DNA from: Planctomycetota bacterium
GTDB lineage: Bacteria > Planctomycetota > UBA8742 > UBA2392
DNA: 62,878 bases
NCBI GenBank assembly: GCA_020849795.1
Contig: JADZFR010000022.1
Span: 1 to 62,878 of the forward strand
Direction: 5' to 3'
Below are positions 8,766 to 17,019 of this stretch, piece after piece. A program made the translations under genes and the position numbers. Numbering within the stretch: the first letter of the stretch is position 1; every line of letters begins with the position of its first letter. Below the pieces are notes generated by a model. It had not been told where the DNA came from and did no database searches. It saw only the letters and a list, made by a program, of their open reading frames with translations.

Positions 8766-8826
8766 CAGTTGCCAGTTGTCGATGGTCAGTCAATCAGACT
8801 GACCCCGACAGCCAACTGCCAACTGA
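8754..8826. repeat. Imperfect inverted repeat between the ACP and first flavoprotein gene
   Basis: The arms are AGTTGCCAGTTG-type words (8767-8778) matched by CAACTGCCAACTG near 8814-8826, with an inner hairpin GGTCAGTC/GACTGACC (about 8784-8804). It fills nearly the whole gap between the two genes and overlaps the ACP stop. It looks like a short miniature element and has no similarity to the GGGAGCGCAGGC family. Confidence 0.6.
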
Positions 8827-8837
8827 AACCGATAACT

Positions 8838-10331
8838 ATGGCTCAGTACGACGCCATCATCATTGGTGCAGGCATGTCCGGCCTGGCAGCCGGAATTCGC
8901 CTGGCGATGTACGACAAGAAAGTTGTCGTGCTGGAGCGGCATTACGTGTGGGGCGGCTTGAACTCGTTTTACCAGTTCAAGGGCCACCAGTTTGACGTGG
9001 GCTTGCACGCGCTGACGAATTACGCGGCCAGGGGCGCGCGGGGTTTGCCGCTTTCGCGCCTGTTGAAGCAGCTTCGCATCCGCTGGGACGATCTCGACCT
9101 GCACCAGCAGGGTTTCTCGGCAGTCAGTTTTCCGGGCGTGAAGCTGAAGTTCAGCAACGAGTTCGAACTGCTGCGAAGTGAAGTCGCGCGGGCGTTTCCA
9201 CAACAGGCGGATGGCTTTGACGCCCTGACCCGCGCCGTGCGCGAGTTCAACGAGCTTGATCTTGAAGCCCCGCAACAAGACGCGCGGCCCGTGGTGAGGC
9301 GATTCATCAATGACCCGTTGCTGGAGGACATGATCTTCTGCCCGCTGATGTACTACGGCAGCGCCCGCGAGCACGACATGGACTGGGACCAGTTTGTCGT
9401 GATGTTCAAGAGCATCTTCTTCGAGGGCTTTTCCAGGCCGCAGCAGGGCGTGCGGCACATCCTGAAGCTCTTGATTGACCGGTTCCGCAAAGCCGGCGGT
9501 GAGCTGCGCCTGAAAACCGGCGTCCGTCGCATCCTGACGGATGGCAATCGCGCCACGGGCGTTGAGCTCGACAACGGCGAAACACTCACAGCCGAAACAG
9601 TGCTGAGCAGCGCCGGTTTGGTGGAAACCGAGCGCATGCGGGGACAGGAGCCCGGAGCGCAAGCGACGGGTAAACTCTCGTTTACAGAAACGATTAGCGT
9701 GCTCGATCAACCGGCAAAACACGTCGGCATCGAGGAGACCATCGTTTTCTTCAGCAACACCGCGCGTTTCAATTACGCGCAACCAGCCGACGACGTGGAC
9801 ACGTCGAGCGGCGTAATCTGCATGCCCGGCAACTTTGATCTGCCCAGCACACCGAGAGACCACCTGGTAAGAATCACCAACATCGCAAACTACGACCGCT
9901 GGGCGGCGCTTGGGAGCGCAGGCTTCCAGCCTGCATCCGGTGCGGGCCTCCGGCCAGCGCCTCAAGCCGCGGACGAGACGTCCGCGGCGCATGCAGGCGC
10001 GACGCCTGCGCTCCCGTACTACACAGCCAAGCAGCACTGGTACGAACGAAGCTGTGCAGACGCGATCAGCCACATCGCCGACTTTCGGCCGCACGTGACG
10101 CTGGTGGATATGTTCACACCGCGCACGATCCGGCATTACACAGGCCACGAAGGCGGCGCCGTGTACGGCAGCCCGAAGAAGCTGCGCACGGGCGCCACCG
10201 GCATTGAAGGTCTTTACATCATCGGCACAGACCAGGGGTTTCTGGGCATCATCGGCGCGGCGCTAAGCGGCATCAGCATGGCCAACCGCTGGGTGCTGCA
10301 GCGCGACACCTCAGCAGTAGAGGCAACATGA
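8838..10331 (+). CDS. CrtI-like NAD(P)/FAD-dependent oxidoreductase 1
   Basis: The 497-residue protein is of the phytoene desaturase/CRTISO type. The N-terminal FAD dinucleotide fold is clear ([18 protein letters not shown], residues 5-22, then a conserved Glu in VVVLERHY). The C-terminus has the FAD-closing motif [20 protein letters not shown]. These enzymes desaturate or isomerise polyene-type chains; in this cluster the likely substrate is acyl-ACP or a product-stage chain, which is inference. Residues about 359-393 come from the in-frame palindromic repeat 9912-10015, placed in the variable region before [14 protein letters not shown] 8838 gives the family N-terminus; no strong RBS is visible. 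Its stop overlaps the next gene (ATGA). Confidence 0.85.
   Translation: MAQYDAIIIGAGMSGLAAGIRLAMYDKKVVVLERHYVWGGLNSFYQFKGHQFDVGLHALTNYAARGARGLPLSRLLKQLRIRWDDLDLHQQGFSAVSFPGVKLKFSNEFELLRSEVARAFPQQADGFDALTRAVREFNELDLEAPQQDARPVVRRFINDPLLEDMIFCPLMYYGSAREHDMDWDQFVVMFKSIFFEGFSRPQQGVRHILKLLIDRFRKAGGELRLKTGVRRILTDGNRATGVELDNGETLTAETVLSSAGLVETERMRGQEPGAQATGKLSFTETISVLDQPAKHVGIEETIVFFSNTARFNYAQPADDVDTSSGVICMPGNFDLPSTPRDHLVRITNIANYDRWAALGSAGFQPASGAGLRPAPQAADETSAAHAGATPALPYYTAKQHWYERSCADAISHIADFRPHVTLVDMFTPRTIRHYTGHEGGAVYGSPKKLRTGATGIEGLYIIGTDQGFLGIIGAALSGISMANRWVLQRDTSAVEAT
9912..10015. repeat. Palindromic element translated inside oxidoreductase 1
   Basis: This best-preserved 104-bp copy has perfect 12-bp inverted ends GGGAGCGCAGGC (9912-9923) and GCCTGCGCTCCC (10004-10015). 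Inner hairpins are CCGCGGACG/CGTCCGCGG (9967-9987) and GCAGGCG/CGCCTGC (9993-10009). All three forward frames are free of stops, yet the frame used, GSAGFQPAS to HAGATPALP, is the same as in the other copies. Confidence 0.9.
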
Positions 10332-11848
10332 CGACAGACCAACAACAGGGGTTCAACCTCAAATCCGAGGGCAAGCGCGTTTTGCGCGGCTCCAGCGGCG
10401 GGCGCGTTGACCAGAAGGCTAACCCGGTCGAGAAGGCCAAGGGTGAGTACGACGTCGTTGTGATCGGCGGCGGCTTGGCTGGTTTGACGGGCGCCAACGT
10501 GATGGCGACGCAGGGCTATCGCGTGTGTTTGCTTGAGCAGCACTACAACTATGGCGGCATGGCGACGTGGTTTCGCCGGCCGGGCGGGCATGTGTTTGAC
10601 ATTTCGCTGCACGGCTTTCCCGTGGGCATGGTCAAGTCGATGCGGCGCTATTGGTCCAAGGAAATCGCCGACAGCATCGTGCAGCTTGAGAGCATTCGCT
10701 TCGACAACCCCCAGTTCAGCTTCGAAACCCAGTTCACGCGCGAGGATTACACCAACAAGGTCGTGAACGCGTTCAAGCTTGACCGCGCGCACGTGGAGAG
10801 CTTCTACGACTACCTGCGCAAGATGGAGTATTACAACAACGACGGCACCACCACCGGGCAGATGCTGGAGCGCTTCTTCCCCGGCCGCAACGACGTGCAC
10901 CGCGCGTTCATGGAGCCGATCACCTACGCCAACGGCAGCACGCTGCACGAGCCCGCGATCACCTACGGCATCGTGTTTTCCAACTTCATGAGCAAGGGCG
11001 TGTTCACGTTCAGCGGCGGCACCGACCAGTTGATCATGCGCATGCGCAAGATCATGGCGCAGAGCGGCGTGGACATGTTCAGCGGCGCGCAAGTCGAGCG
11101 CGTGCTGGTTGAGAAAGGCCGCGTGGCGGGTGTGCGCGTGAACGGCCGCGACATCAAGGCCCGCACCGTGCTCAGCAACGCCAACATCAAGGCGACCGTG
11201 CTGAAGCTTGCCGGCGAAGAGAACTTCAAGCCTGAGTTCATTGAGCAGACAAAGGCTGTGCGCCTGAGCGGCAGCTCGTGCCAGGTCTATATCGGCATCC
11301 GGCAGGGCGAAGAAATCCCGTTCATTACCGACCTGCTGTTCTGCAGCGAGGCGACGCACTTCACCAGCGAAGAGCTGTGCGACATGCACACCAAGTCGCG
11401 CACGTTCAGCTTCTATTACCCCAAGACACGGCCGCACCTCAAGAACGCCGGCTTTACGATTGTCAGCAGCAACAACGCCAACTGGACGGACTGGCAGGGG
11501 CTCGACGAAACCGAGTACGAGCGCGAAAAGAACGCGCTGATCGAGCGCACGGTCACGCACCTCGAAAAGTACATCCCCGACGTGCGCAGCAAGATCGACC
11601 ACCTGGAAGCCAGCACGCCGCGCACCTTCAACTTTTACACCCAGCAGGTGCAGGGCGCGTCGTTCGGCACAAAGTTCGAAGGTCTTGACGTGTCAATGAA
11701 GCTCAGCGAGCAGATCCCGGGCCTGTATCACGCGGGCAGCGTGGGCATCATCATGTCCGGCTGGCTTGGCACCGTAAACTACGGCGTAATCACAGCCAAC
11801 AAGATGGCCGAGTACCTGCACGGCAGTCGCTCAGGGGTTGCGTCGTGA
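10328..11848 (+). CDS. CrtI-like NAD(P)/FAD-dependent oxidoreductase 2
   Basis: The 506-residue protein is a paralogue of the preceding flavoprotein. A 35-residue polar leader precedes the FAD-binding fold [18 protein letters not shown]; the C-terminal FAD motif is [22 protein letters not shown]. There is no signal peptide and no inserted repeat. It overlaps its neighbours by four bases on both sides, so it is translated together with them. Two CrtI-like enzymes in tandem with a KS/ACP/dehydratase/enoyl-reductase set suggest sequential desaturation or isomerisation of one acyl chain; substrate unknown. Confidence 0.85.
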   Translation: MTTDQQQGFNLKSEGKRVLRGSSGGRVDQKANPVEKAKGEYDVVVIGGGLAGLTGANVMATQGYRVCLLEQHYNYGGMATWFRRPGGHVFDISLHGFPVGMVKSMRRYWSKEIADSIVQLESIRFDNPQFSFETQFTREDYTNKVVNAFKLDRAHVESFYDYLRKMEYYNNDGTTTGQMLERFFPGRNDVHRAFMEPITYANGSTLHEPAITYGIVFSNFMSKGVFTFSGGTDQLIMRMRKIMAQSGVDMFSGAQVERVLVEKGRVAGVRVNGRDIKARTVLSNANIKATVLKLAGEENFKPEFIEQTKAVRLSGSSCQVYIGIRQGEEIPFITDLLFCSEATHFTSEELCDMHTKSRTFSFYYPKTRPHLKNAGFTIVSSNNANWTDWQGLDETEYEREKNALIERTVTHLEKYIPDVRSKIDHLEASTPRTFNFYTQQVQGASFGTKFEGLDVSMKLSEQIPGLYHAGSVGIIMSGWLGTVNYGVITANKMAEYLHGSRSGVAS

Positions 11849-13044
11849 ATCAAGACAACCGCAGAGACGCAGAGACGCAGAGGCTGGCGGGGTCTGCGCG
11901 GGGTGATCCGGAGGTGCTGGACGCAATTCCGCACCGCGAGCCGTTTTTGTTTGTGGACCGGGTGGTGGAACGCGCGGAAGGCCGCATCGTGACGGAGCGA
12001 CTTGTCCGCGCCGACGAGCCACACTTTGCAGGCCATTATCCCGGCAGCCCGTTGATGCCCGGCGTGCTGATCTGCGAGGCCTGCTTCCAGACCGGCGCGA
12101 TGCTGTTGGGGAGCGCAGGCCTCCGGCCTGCAAATGACGAAGGCGTCCCGCCTTCGTCCTCGTTTCTGGCAGCCAGAGAGGAAGTGCGGGAAAGCTCTCG
12201 AGGGTACTTGCCCCACTGGGACCAAGCCGGCGCAACGTACTTTGTCACGTTTCGCCTTGCGGACTCTATCCCCGATGAAGTCAGGAAACGGATTGAACTT
12301 GAGCGCTGGGACATAGTGAGGACAGCGGAGCAAGCAGGGCGCACACTGTCGGCGAACGAGCAGGAACGGCTTGAGGCACTTTACTCTGAGCGCGTCGATG
12401 AACTCTTGAATGCCGGCCATGGCGCATGCCATTTGAAGGATGATCGATGCGCGGAGGTCGTGGCCGATGCGCTCAAGCATTTCAATGGCGAACGCTACAC
12501 GCTCTATGCGTGGGCAGTCATGCCGAATCACGTTCATGTTGTCTTCAGGGCGGCCCCGGACCAGGAGCTTTCCGGCATCCTTCAATCTTGGAAGTCCTTC
12601 ACCGCTAAGGAGTGCAACAGGATCCTTGGCCGCAGCGGAGAATTCTGGCAACGCGAGACATTTGACCGCATCGTTCGTGATCGCGAAGACTTTGACCGGC
12701 GCGTGCGGTACACGCTGGAGAAACCAAACGTGGCTGGATTGGTGGATTGGAAGTGGGTCAGCGAAAGGGCGGTCGCGGACCAGAGGTCCGCGACAGATGC
12801 AGGCCGGAGGCCTGCGCTCCTGCGCAAACCGGTGCTCACTCGCATTCTGGAAGCGAAGTTCCGGGGCATGGTGGTGCCGGGCGACTTAATGCTGATCGAG
12901 GTCGTGCAGGAAGAGAAGATGGGCGACGCTTACGTCATGAACGGCAAGGTCTCTGTTGCCGGCAAGAACGTCTTGCGTGTGAAGTTCATTGTGGCGATGG
13001 TTGAGTTAGGCGCGCAGCGAGCTGCGCCGGCGAGCAACGGATGA
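11845..13044 (+). CDS. FabZ-like hotdog dehydratase with a RAYT transposase domain inserted in frame
   Basis: This single 399-residue reading frame contains two unrelated proteins. Residues 21-88 are the first half of a FabZ/FabA-type 3-hydroxyacyl-ACP dehydratase ([12 protein letters not shown]; catalytic His64 in [10 protein letters not shown]; Glu78 in ICEACFQ). Residues 328-387 are the second half ([20 protein letters not shown] and the last strands). Between them, about residues 118-305 are a REP-associated tyrosine transposase: [15 protein letters not shown] start, the HUH metal motif MPNHVHVV (His229, His231) and the candidate nucleophile Tyr289 in [12 protein letters not shown]. Short repeat-coded peptides flank it. 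Residues 5-13 come from an octamer repeat. GTG 11845 overlaps the previous stop. Whether the hybrid protein folds, is cleaved or is a dying gene cannot be told from sequence, but both halves look uncorrupted. Confidence 0.9.
   Translation: MNQDNRRDAETQRLAGSARGDPEVLDAIPHREPFLFVDRVVERAEGRIVTERLVRADEPHFAGHYPGSPLMPGVLICEACFQTGAMLLGSAGLRPANDEGVPPSSSFLAAREEVRESSRGYLPHWDQAGATYFVTFRLADSIPDEVRKRIELERWDIVRTAEQAGRTLSANEQERLEALYSERVDELLNAGHGACHLKDDRCAEVVADALKHFNGERYTLYAWAVMPNHVHVVFRAAPDQELSGILQSWKSFTAKECNRILGRSGEFWQRETFDRIVRDREDFDRRVRYTLEKPNVAGLVDWKWVSERAVADQRSATDAGRRPALLRKPVLTRILEAKFRGMVVPGDLMLIEVVQEEKMGDAYVMNGKVSVAGKNVLRVKFIVAMVELGAQRAAPASNG
11861..11887. repeat. Octamer-type repeat translated at the dehydratase N-terminus
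   Basis: Tandem units of CAGAGACG (three copies, the last ending CAGAGG) encode [10 protein letters not shown] in the dehydratase, ahead of the conserved domain. Related units lie at the oleD 3' end (6437-6457). Confidence 0.6.
12109..12821 (+). mobile_element. RAYT element with GGGAGCGCAGGC ends, inserted in the dehydratase gene
   Basis: The element is about 713 bp. The left end is GGGAGCGCAGGC (12109-12120) with hairpins GCAGGCC/GGCCTGC (12115-12131) and ACGAAGGCG/CGCCTTCGT (12137-12157). The right end has hairpins GTCGCGGACC/GGTCCGCGAC (12772-12794) and GCAGGCC/GGCCTGC (12799-12815), closing with GCCTGCGCTCC (12810-12820). Between them lies a complete HUH/Tyr transposase. The ends match the short elements in oleB, oleC and oxidoreductase 1, so this is a plausible autonomous parent of those. 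RAYTs are known to act on REP hairpins. I see no target duplication, as expected for this transposase class. A GTG at 12184 could give an internal transposase start. Confidence 0.88.
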
Positions 13045-13853
13045 GCGACTTCCTCCAACTCAACGGTAAAACCGTTGTCGTCTTCGGCGCAGCCAACCGC
13101 AAGTCGGTGGCATGGGCGATCGGCTGTACGCTGGAAGATGCAGGCGCTCGCGTGATTCACGTCGTGCGCGACGCCGGGCGCCAAGCCGAAATCGGCACGC
13201 TGATCGACAAGCGCCGCGGCATGAAGGGCGGCGCGGGCGCCGTGCTGCTCTGCGACGTGGAGAAGCAGGCCGAAATTGACGCGGTCGCCGCTGAAGTCGC
13301 GAAACACGGGCCGATCCACGGCCTGGTGCACAGCCTGGCGTTTGCCAACTACTCCGACGGCTTCAAGCCGTTTCACGAAACGAAACGCGAAGATTTTCTG
13401 CAGGCCGTGAACATCAGCGCGTTCAGCCTGGTCGCGATTGCCAACGCCCTGAAGCCGCACTTCGCAGAAGGCGCAAGCGCGATCACGATCGGCATCAGCA
13501 CGACGCGCATGGCCGCCGAGAATTACGGCTACATGGCGCCGATCAAGGCCGCGTTGCACAGCAGCGTGGTGTTTCTGGCCAAGAGCTTCGCCGGGGCCGT
13601 GCGCTTTAACGCGGTTTGCCCCGGCTTGCTGAAAACCAGCGCCAGCGCGGGCATACCCGGCTATCTGGACAGCTACCTGTACGCGGAAAAGGCCACGTTG
13701 CGCAAGCAGGGTGTCGCGACGCAGGAAGTCGCCAATGCCGCGGCTTTCCTGCTTAGCCCAGCCAGCAGCGGCATCAACGCGCAGGAAGTGGTGGTCGACG
13801 CGGGAATGGGCGTGAACTACTTCGACAAGGCGATCATTGAGCGCATGAGCTAG
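13041..13853 (+). CDS. fabI: FabI-like enoyl-ACP reductase (SDR family)
   Basis: The 270-residue short-chain dehydrogenase reduces trans-2-enoyl-ACP. The FabI-type cofactor segment [16 protein letters not shown] lies at residues 16-31, and the catalytic arrangement is [12 protein letters not shown], giving Tyr162 and Lys169 seven apart as in FabI. The C-terminus [12 protein letters not shown] matches the family. The start overlaps the dehydratase stop (ATGA). It completes the elongation cycle except for a ketoreductase, which is not in the window. Its 3' end overlaps the convergent OsmC gene by about 20 bases. Confidence 0.85.
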   Translation: MSDFLQLNGKTVVVFGAANRKSVAWAIGCTLEDAGARVIHVVRDAGRQAEIGTLIDKRRGMKGGAGAVLLCDVEKQAEIDAVAAEVAKHGPIHGLVHSLAFANYSDGFKPFHETKREDFLQAVNISAFSLVAIANALKPHFAEGASAITIGISTTRMAAENYGYMAPIKAALHSSVVFLAKSFAGAVRFNAVCPGLLKTSASAGIPGYLDSYLYAEKATLRKQGVATQEVANAAAFLLSPASSGINAQEVVVDAGMGVNYFDKAIIERMS

Positions 13854-14271
13854 CCGCCTGGGGCGACAGCACTTCAAGGTCAACGCCTTCCAGCAACGCC
13901 TTGAGCACGGTGCACTTGTCTGCGACCTCAAGCATGCGCGCGTGCTGGGCCGGAGTGAACTCGCCACGGATGTCGACTCGCTTGCGAATCAGCAGGTCGT
14001 GCTCGCCGTCGCGGCGCTCGCTGGGTTTTCGGCGCACGATCTCGACGTCAACGTTTACGCCGTCCAACCGGATGCCCTTGACGTTTGCATAGCTGCGAAG
14101 GGTCAGCGTGGTACATGAAGCAATCGCTCCCGCCAGCATCTCGATCGGGGTGGGGCCGGCGTCGTCGCCCTTGCCCGCGGGTTCGTCGGCAATCAGCGTG
14201 TGTGTGCGGGTTTGGCCGGTTCGAATCTCGGTGCGAAACCCGGTGCTTCCCATGCTGGCGGTGGCTTTCAT
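13834..14271 (-). CDS. OsmC-family protein, copy 1
   Basis: The protein has 145 residues. OsmC/Ohr-fold proteins use a Cys pair to reduce organic hydroperoxides. Both positions are present: the helix [16 protein letters not shown] and the later [16 protein letters not shown] 14271 is chosen because AGGAG stands seven bases upstream; the open frame extends 11 residues further without family resemblance. It is a tandem paralogue of the next gene, same strand, and of the YhfA-like branch. The role could be protection of unsaturated lipids against peroxides; that is a guess from position. Confidence 0.85.
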   Translation of the reverse strand: MKATASMGSTGFRTEIRTGQTRTHTLIADEPAGKGDDAGPTPIEMLAGAIASCTTLTLRSYANVKGIRLDGVNVDVEIVRRKPSERRDGEHDLLIRKRVDIRGEFTPAQHARMLEVADKCTVLKALLEGVDLEVLSPQAASSCAQ

Positions 14272-14364
14272 ACGGTTTCTCCTGCGGTGCCTGCTGCGCG
14301 ACACTAACAGGATACAAAGGTCCGGTTAGCAAGGAAAGCCCCGCGGGACGTTACGCCCGCATGT

Positions 14365-14784
14365 CTAGGCGTGCACGATGTCCGCGCCTTCCAGCAGCGT
14401 GCGATTCACGGGGCATTTCTCGGCAATCTGCAGCATGCGCTGGCGCTGTTCGTCGCTGAGTTCGCCCTCAATCGTAATCTTCTTGTGCAGGACAGCCATT
14501 TTCGCGTTGGGGCCGGCTTCGTTCTGTTCGCTGGGTGTGCGGCGCCATGCGTCAACTTCGGCGACTATTCTTGCCAGCTTGATGCCCTTGAGGTTGGCGT
14601 AGCTGCGGATGGTGGCCACGGTGCAAGCGGCCAACGCGCTGGCCAGCAGCCCGAAGGCAGTCGGGCCGGCGTTGCCCCCGCCCTTGTCCTCGGGTTCGTC
14701 GGCAACGACGGCGTGGCCAAGGTCAGGATCGATCCTGATCTCGGTGCGAAAGCCTTCAGGGCCGAGAGTTGCGACTGCTTTCAT
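14365..14784 (-). CDS. OsmC-family protein, copy 2
   Basis: The 139-residue paralogue of the downstream gene has the same two cysteine positions (ASALAACTVATIRSYANLKG and AEKCPVNRTLLEG). The N-terminus MKAVATLGPEGFRTEI aligns with copy 1 from its chosen start. The pair lies 93 bases apart on the minus strand and could be co-transcribed. Organic hydroperoxide reduction is the family role. Confidence 0.85.
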   Translation of the reverse strand: MKAVATLGPEGFRTEIRIDPDLGHAVVADEPEDKGGGNAGPTAFGLLASALAACTVATIRSYANLKGIKLARIVAEVDAWRRTPSEQNEAGPNAKMAVLHKKITIEGELSDEQRQRMLQIAEKCPVNRTLLEGADIVHA

Positions 14785-15101
14785 GACATTCTCCGGTGGG
14801 TCAGGGATCGGTTATAGCGGCAAGCAGGCTAGTGGGCAGCGGGAACCAGATAAGGGGCAAGTGGCTGTGAATCACAACAAAAGGTTGGGATTATTGATGA
14901 ACCCGCGGGCAGCGGCTTCGTTAGCAACGTAATTCGATGTAAATCGCCATACAAAACGTTGCATGGGCCGTACGGGGCGGTACCATACAACTACGCTTGG
15001 GGACAGCTTCTGATTAGCGGTGCGAAACGTGCACGAGAGTGCGGGGTTGGTGTTATTTGTCGCGCGACTTGGGCGGCGCATAACTTGGAGGAGTGCAGAA
15101 G
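14785..15101. other. Divergent intergenic region, about 317 bp
   Basis: This gap separates the minus-strand OsmC pair from the plus-strand secreted protein. It is locally AT-richer around 14925-14960. No open frame with coding character, hairpin terminator or convincing -35/-10 pair is visible; both promoters should lie here. A strong RBS (GGAGGAG, 15087-15093) closes it. Confidence 0.6.
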
Positions 15102-16970
15102 ATGAAATCACGATTCATAGGCTTTTTGGGGTTGCTGGCCCTGTTGCTCATGGGGGCACAGACGCTCTCAGCCGCTTTTGATACCACAGGCGCGACCTTC
15201 AACTTTACAAGTACCGGCCAGGTCGGGCAGCTATCGGTCGATGTAGATTTCGGTGGGACGGCACATTCAGAGGTGTTCTTCATTGAGTTGACAACTACCG
15301 AGACGGGCTACTACGAGTTTTGTGATTGCACCGGCGCCTCGATGGCGACGAATATGACCGAATGGAACTTGGCCAATCCGTTCGACTTCTCTCAGACGCC
15401 TGTCACCGCCCAGACACTGCAATACACCACACCTTCGCTCAGCGGTGTGCACAAGTTCATCTTCTGGGTCCAGATTCTCGCGGCACCAGTTGTATCACCA
15501 GCAAGCGTCACCTTGCGTATGCACAACCTGGCGGCGGCAGGTACTTCGACGCTGGGTTGGGTGAACAACCTGATTGGCGCCGCCAACTACGGCACGGCAC
15601 CTGGCACGACCGCGTCAACATACGTGACGGACGGCTACGTTGAATGCTGGGGCGTTCTGCGAACGATTGAAAACCTGCAGTTCGACTTCTCGGTGAACTT
15701 GGGCACGGCCGCAAGCACGTCGATCAGCATGCGTCACTGGACCATTCCTCCGGGCCAGGGGCAAACCACTGGCAGCGGCACGGTGATCTATGAGCTTCAC
15801 GCGCTGTCCGACACGGGCGGATATGGTACACCCTCTCTTACAATCACCGGCGACACCACTCTGAATGTCGATGGCTGCATCAACTTCTCGACAACTCTTC
15901 AGGGCGTGCAGACGTTTCGGGTGAAAATTCTTCCGCAGACTGGCGCGACTGCCACGCTGCACACGCATGCTCAGGTCACTTTTGCCAGCGGTTCCATCCC
16001 GGGAACCACGCCCCCGGCGCCTGTCCCGCCGTCGGCGACGCCTCTTACGATCACGCCGGGCGGACAGTCAATCTCGACTTCAACGACCCTGACCGCCTCC
16101 GGTGGAACGACGCCGACGACTTATGCATGGTCAATCACCTCGGGCACTGCGGCATCGCTTAGCGCGCCTACCGGTACGACGTCAAACCTTGTGCCCTCGG
16201 GGACAGGCTCCGTCACGGTGCGGCTGACCAATGGCTCGGAGTGGATCGAGGAAACCTATACTATCACGACAGGCGGCGGCGGCGGGTCGCCGACGATCAC
16301 CGGCCCGTCGTCGATTCCGGACGGCGTTGAGAACGTGGCCTATGGCCCCGTCACGATCGTCGCAACTGGCGGCACGCCTCCTTACACCTGGAGCGCAACT
16401 GGGTTGCCCACGGGCGTTTCGATCGCCCCGGGCACAGGCGTGATTTCGGGTACGCCCACCGTCAACGGTACGTTCCCCAGCATCGTGGTGACCGTGACCG
16501 ACAGCGCGGCACAGAATGACGTTCAGAACTACAGCATCACGATTGCGCCTGCGGGCTCTGTCATCATCTCGACCACGGCACTGCCTGGCGGGCAGGTGCC
16601 CAACGCTTACAGCCAGAACGTCGTGGCCGTCGGCGGCGCGGCGCCTTACGCCTGGTCTATCACGGCCGGCAATCTGCCGACCGGTTTGACGCTGGGCAGC
16701 TCGACCAGTGCCACGGTTGCCATCAGCGGCAACGCCAGCGCAGCCGGTACTTTCAACTTCACGATTCGTGTCGATGAAAACGGCGGCAACTTCGCAACCC
16801 GTGCCCTGAGCATCACGATCGCACCCGCCAGCGGGGGCGGTATCGGCAACGGCGGCGGCGGCGGTGGCGGCGGCGGCTGTGCATCGAGCACCAGCAGTGG
16901 CGCCTGGTGGCTGCTCGCTGTCGGCGTGGTCGGCGGCGTAGCGCTGTACCGTCGTCGCAAGACGGCCTAG
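15102..16970 (+). CDS. Secreted putative-Ig (He_PIG-like) protein with Gly/Cys-TM-Arg tail
   Basis: The protein has 622 residues. ATG 15102 follows GGAGGAG by eight bases; a GTG at 15093 in frame lies inside that site. Residues 1-24 are a signal peptide. Residues 25-300 are Thr/Ser-rich beta-type sequence of no family I know. The later part has Ig-like repeats of the GGTPPYTWSATGLPTGVSI type, a pattern found in bacterial surface proteins. The end is a poly-Gly run, CASSTSSGAW, a hydrophobic segment and RRRKTA, resembling GlyGly-CTERM/MYXO-CTERM sorting tails. The protein is therefore likely to be exported, then processed or anchored at the surface. Confidence 0.8.
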   Translation: MKSRFIGFLGLLALLLMGAQTLSAAFDTTGATFNFTSTGQVGQLSVDVDFGGTAHSEVFFIELTTTETGYYEFCDCTGASMATNMTEWNLANPFDFSQTPVTAQTLQYTTPSLSGVHKFIFWVQILAAPVVSPASVTLRMHNLAAAGTSTLGWVNNLIGAANYGTAPGTTASTYVTDGYVECWGVLRTIENLQFDFSVNLGTAASTSISMRHWTIPPGQGQTTGSGTVIYELHALSDTGGYGTPSLTITGDTTLNVDGCINFSTTLQGVQTFRVKILPQTGATATLHTHAQVTFASGSIPGTTPPAPVPPSATPLTITPGGQSISTSTTLTASGGTTPTTYAWSITSGTAASLSAPTGTTSNLVPSGTGSVTVRLTNGSEWIEETYTITTGGGGGSPTITGPSSIPDGVENVAYGPVTIVATGGTPPYTWSATGLPTGVSIAPGTGVISGTPTVNGTFPSIVVTVTDSAAQNDVQNYSITIAPAGSVIISTTALPGGQVPNAYSQNVVAVGGAAPYAWSITAGNLPTGLTLGSSTSATVAISGNASAAGTFNFTIRVDENGGNFATRALSITIAPASGGGIGNGGGGGGGGGCASSTSSGAWWLLAVGVVGGVALYRRRKTA

Positions 16971-16990
16971 TCTGAAGCCCATGAACACCA

Positions 16991-17019
16991 ACACCCCCGC
17001 GATCACGCGGGGGTGTTTC
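16991..17019. terminator. Strong bidirectional intrinsic terminator
   Basis: An 11-bp perfect stem, ACACCCCCGCG / CGCGGGGGTGT with loop ATCA, is followed by TTCATT on the plus strand. It lies between convergent genes and touches the stop codon of the minus-strand HAD gene, so it can serve both. Confidence 0.8.

Noticed and set aside
12109..12821. Intein in the dehydratase
   Set aside because: No Cys/Ser at a splice junction, no HN-C end and no Hint blocks; the insert is a clear HUH/Tyr transposase with hairpin ends.
1627..13853. Reading the cluster as ladderane biosynthesis because of the two CrtI-like enzymes with KS, ACP and FabZ
   Set aside because: Anammox-type clusters share some of these families, but there is no radical SAM gene here and the cluster is fused to oleABCD; the evidence supports only an unusual acyl chain.
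16231..16443. Small Arg/Ser-rich plus-strand frame inside the putative-Ig gene
   Set aside because: It overlaps the Ig repeats in another frame and has no RBS or domain.
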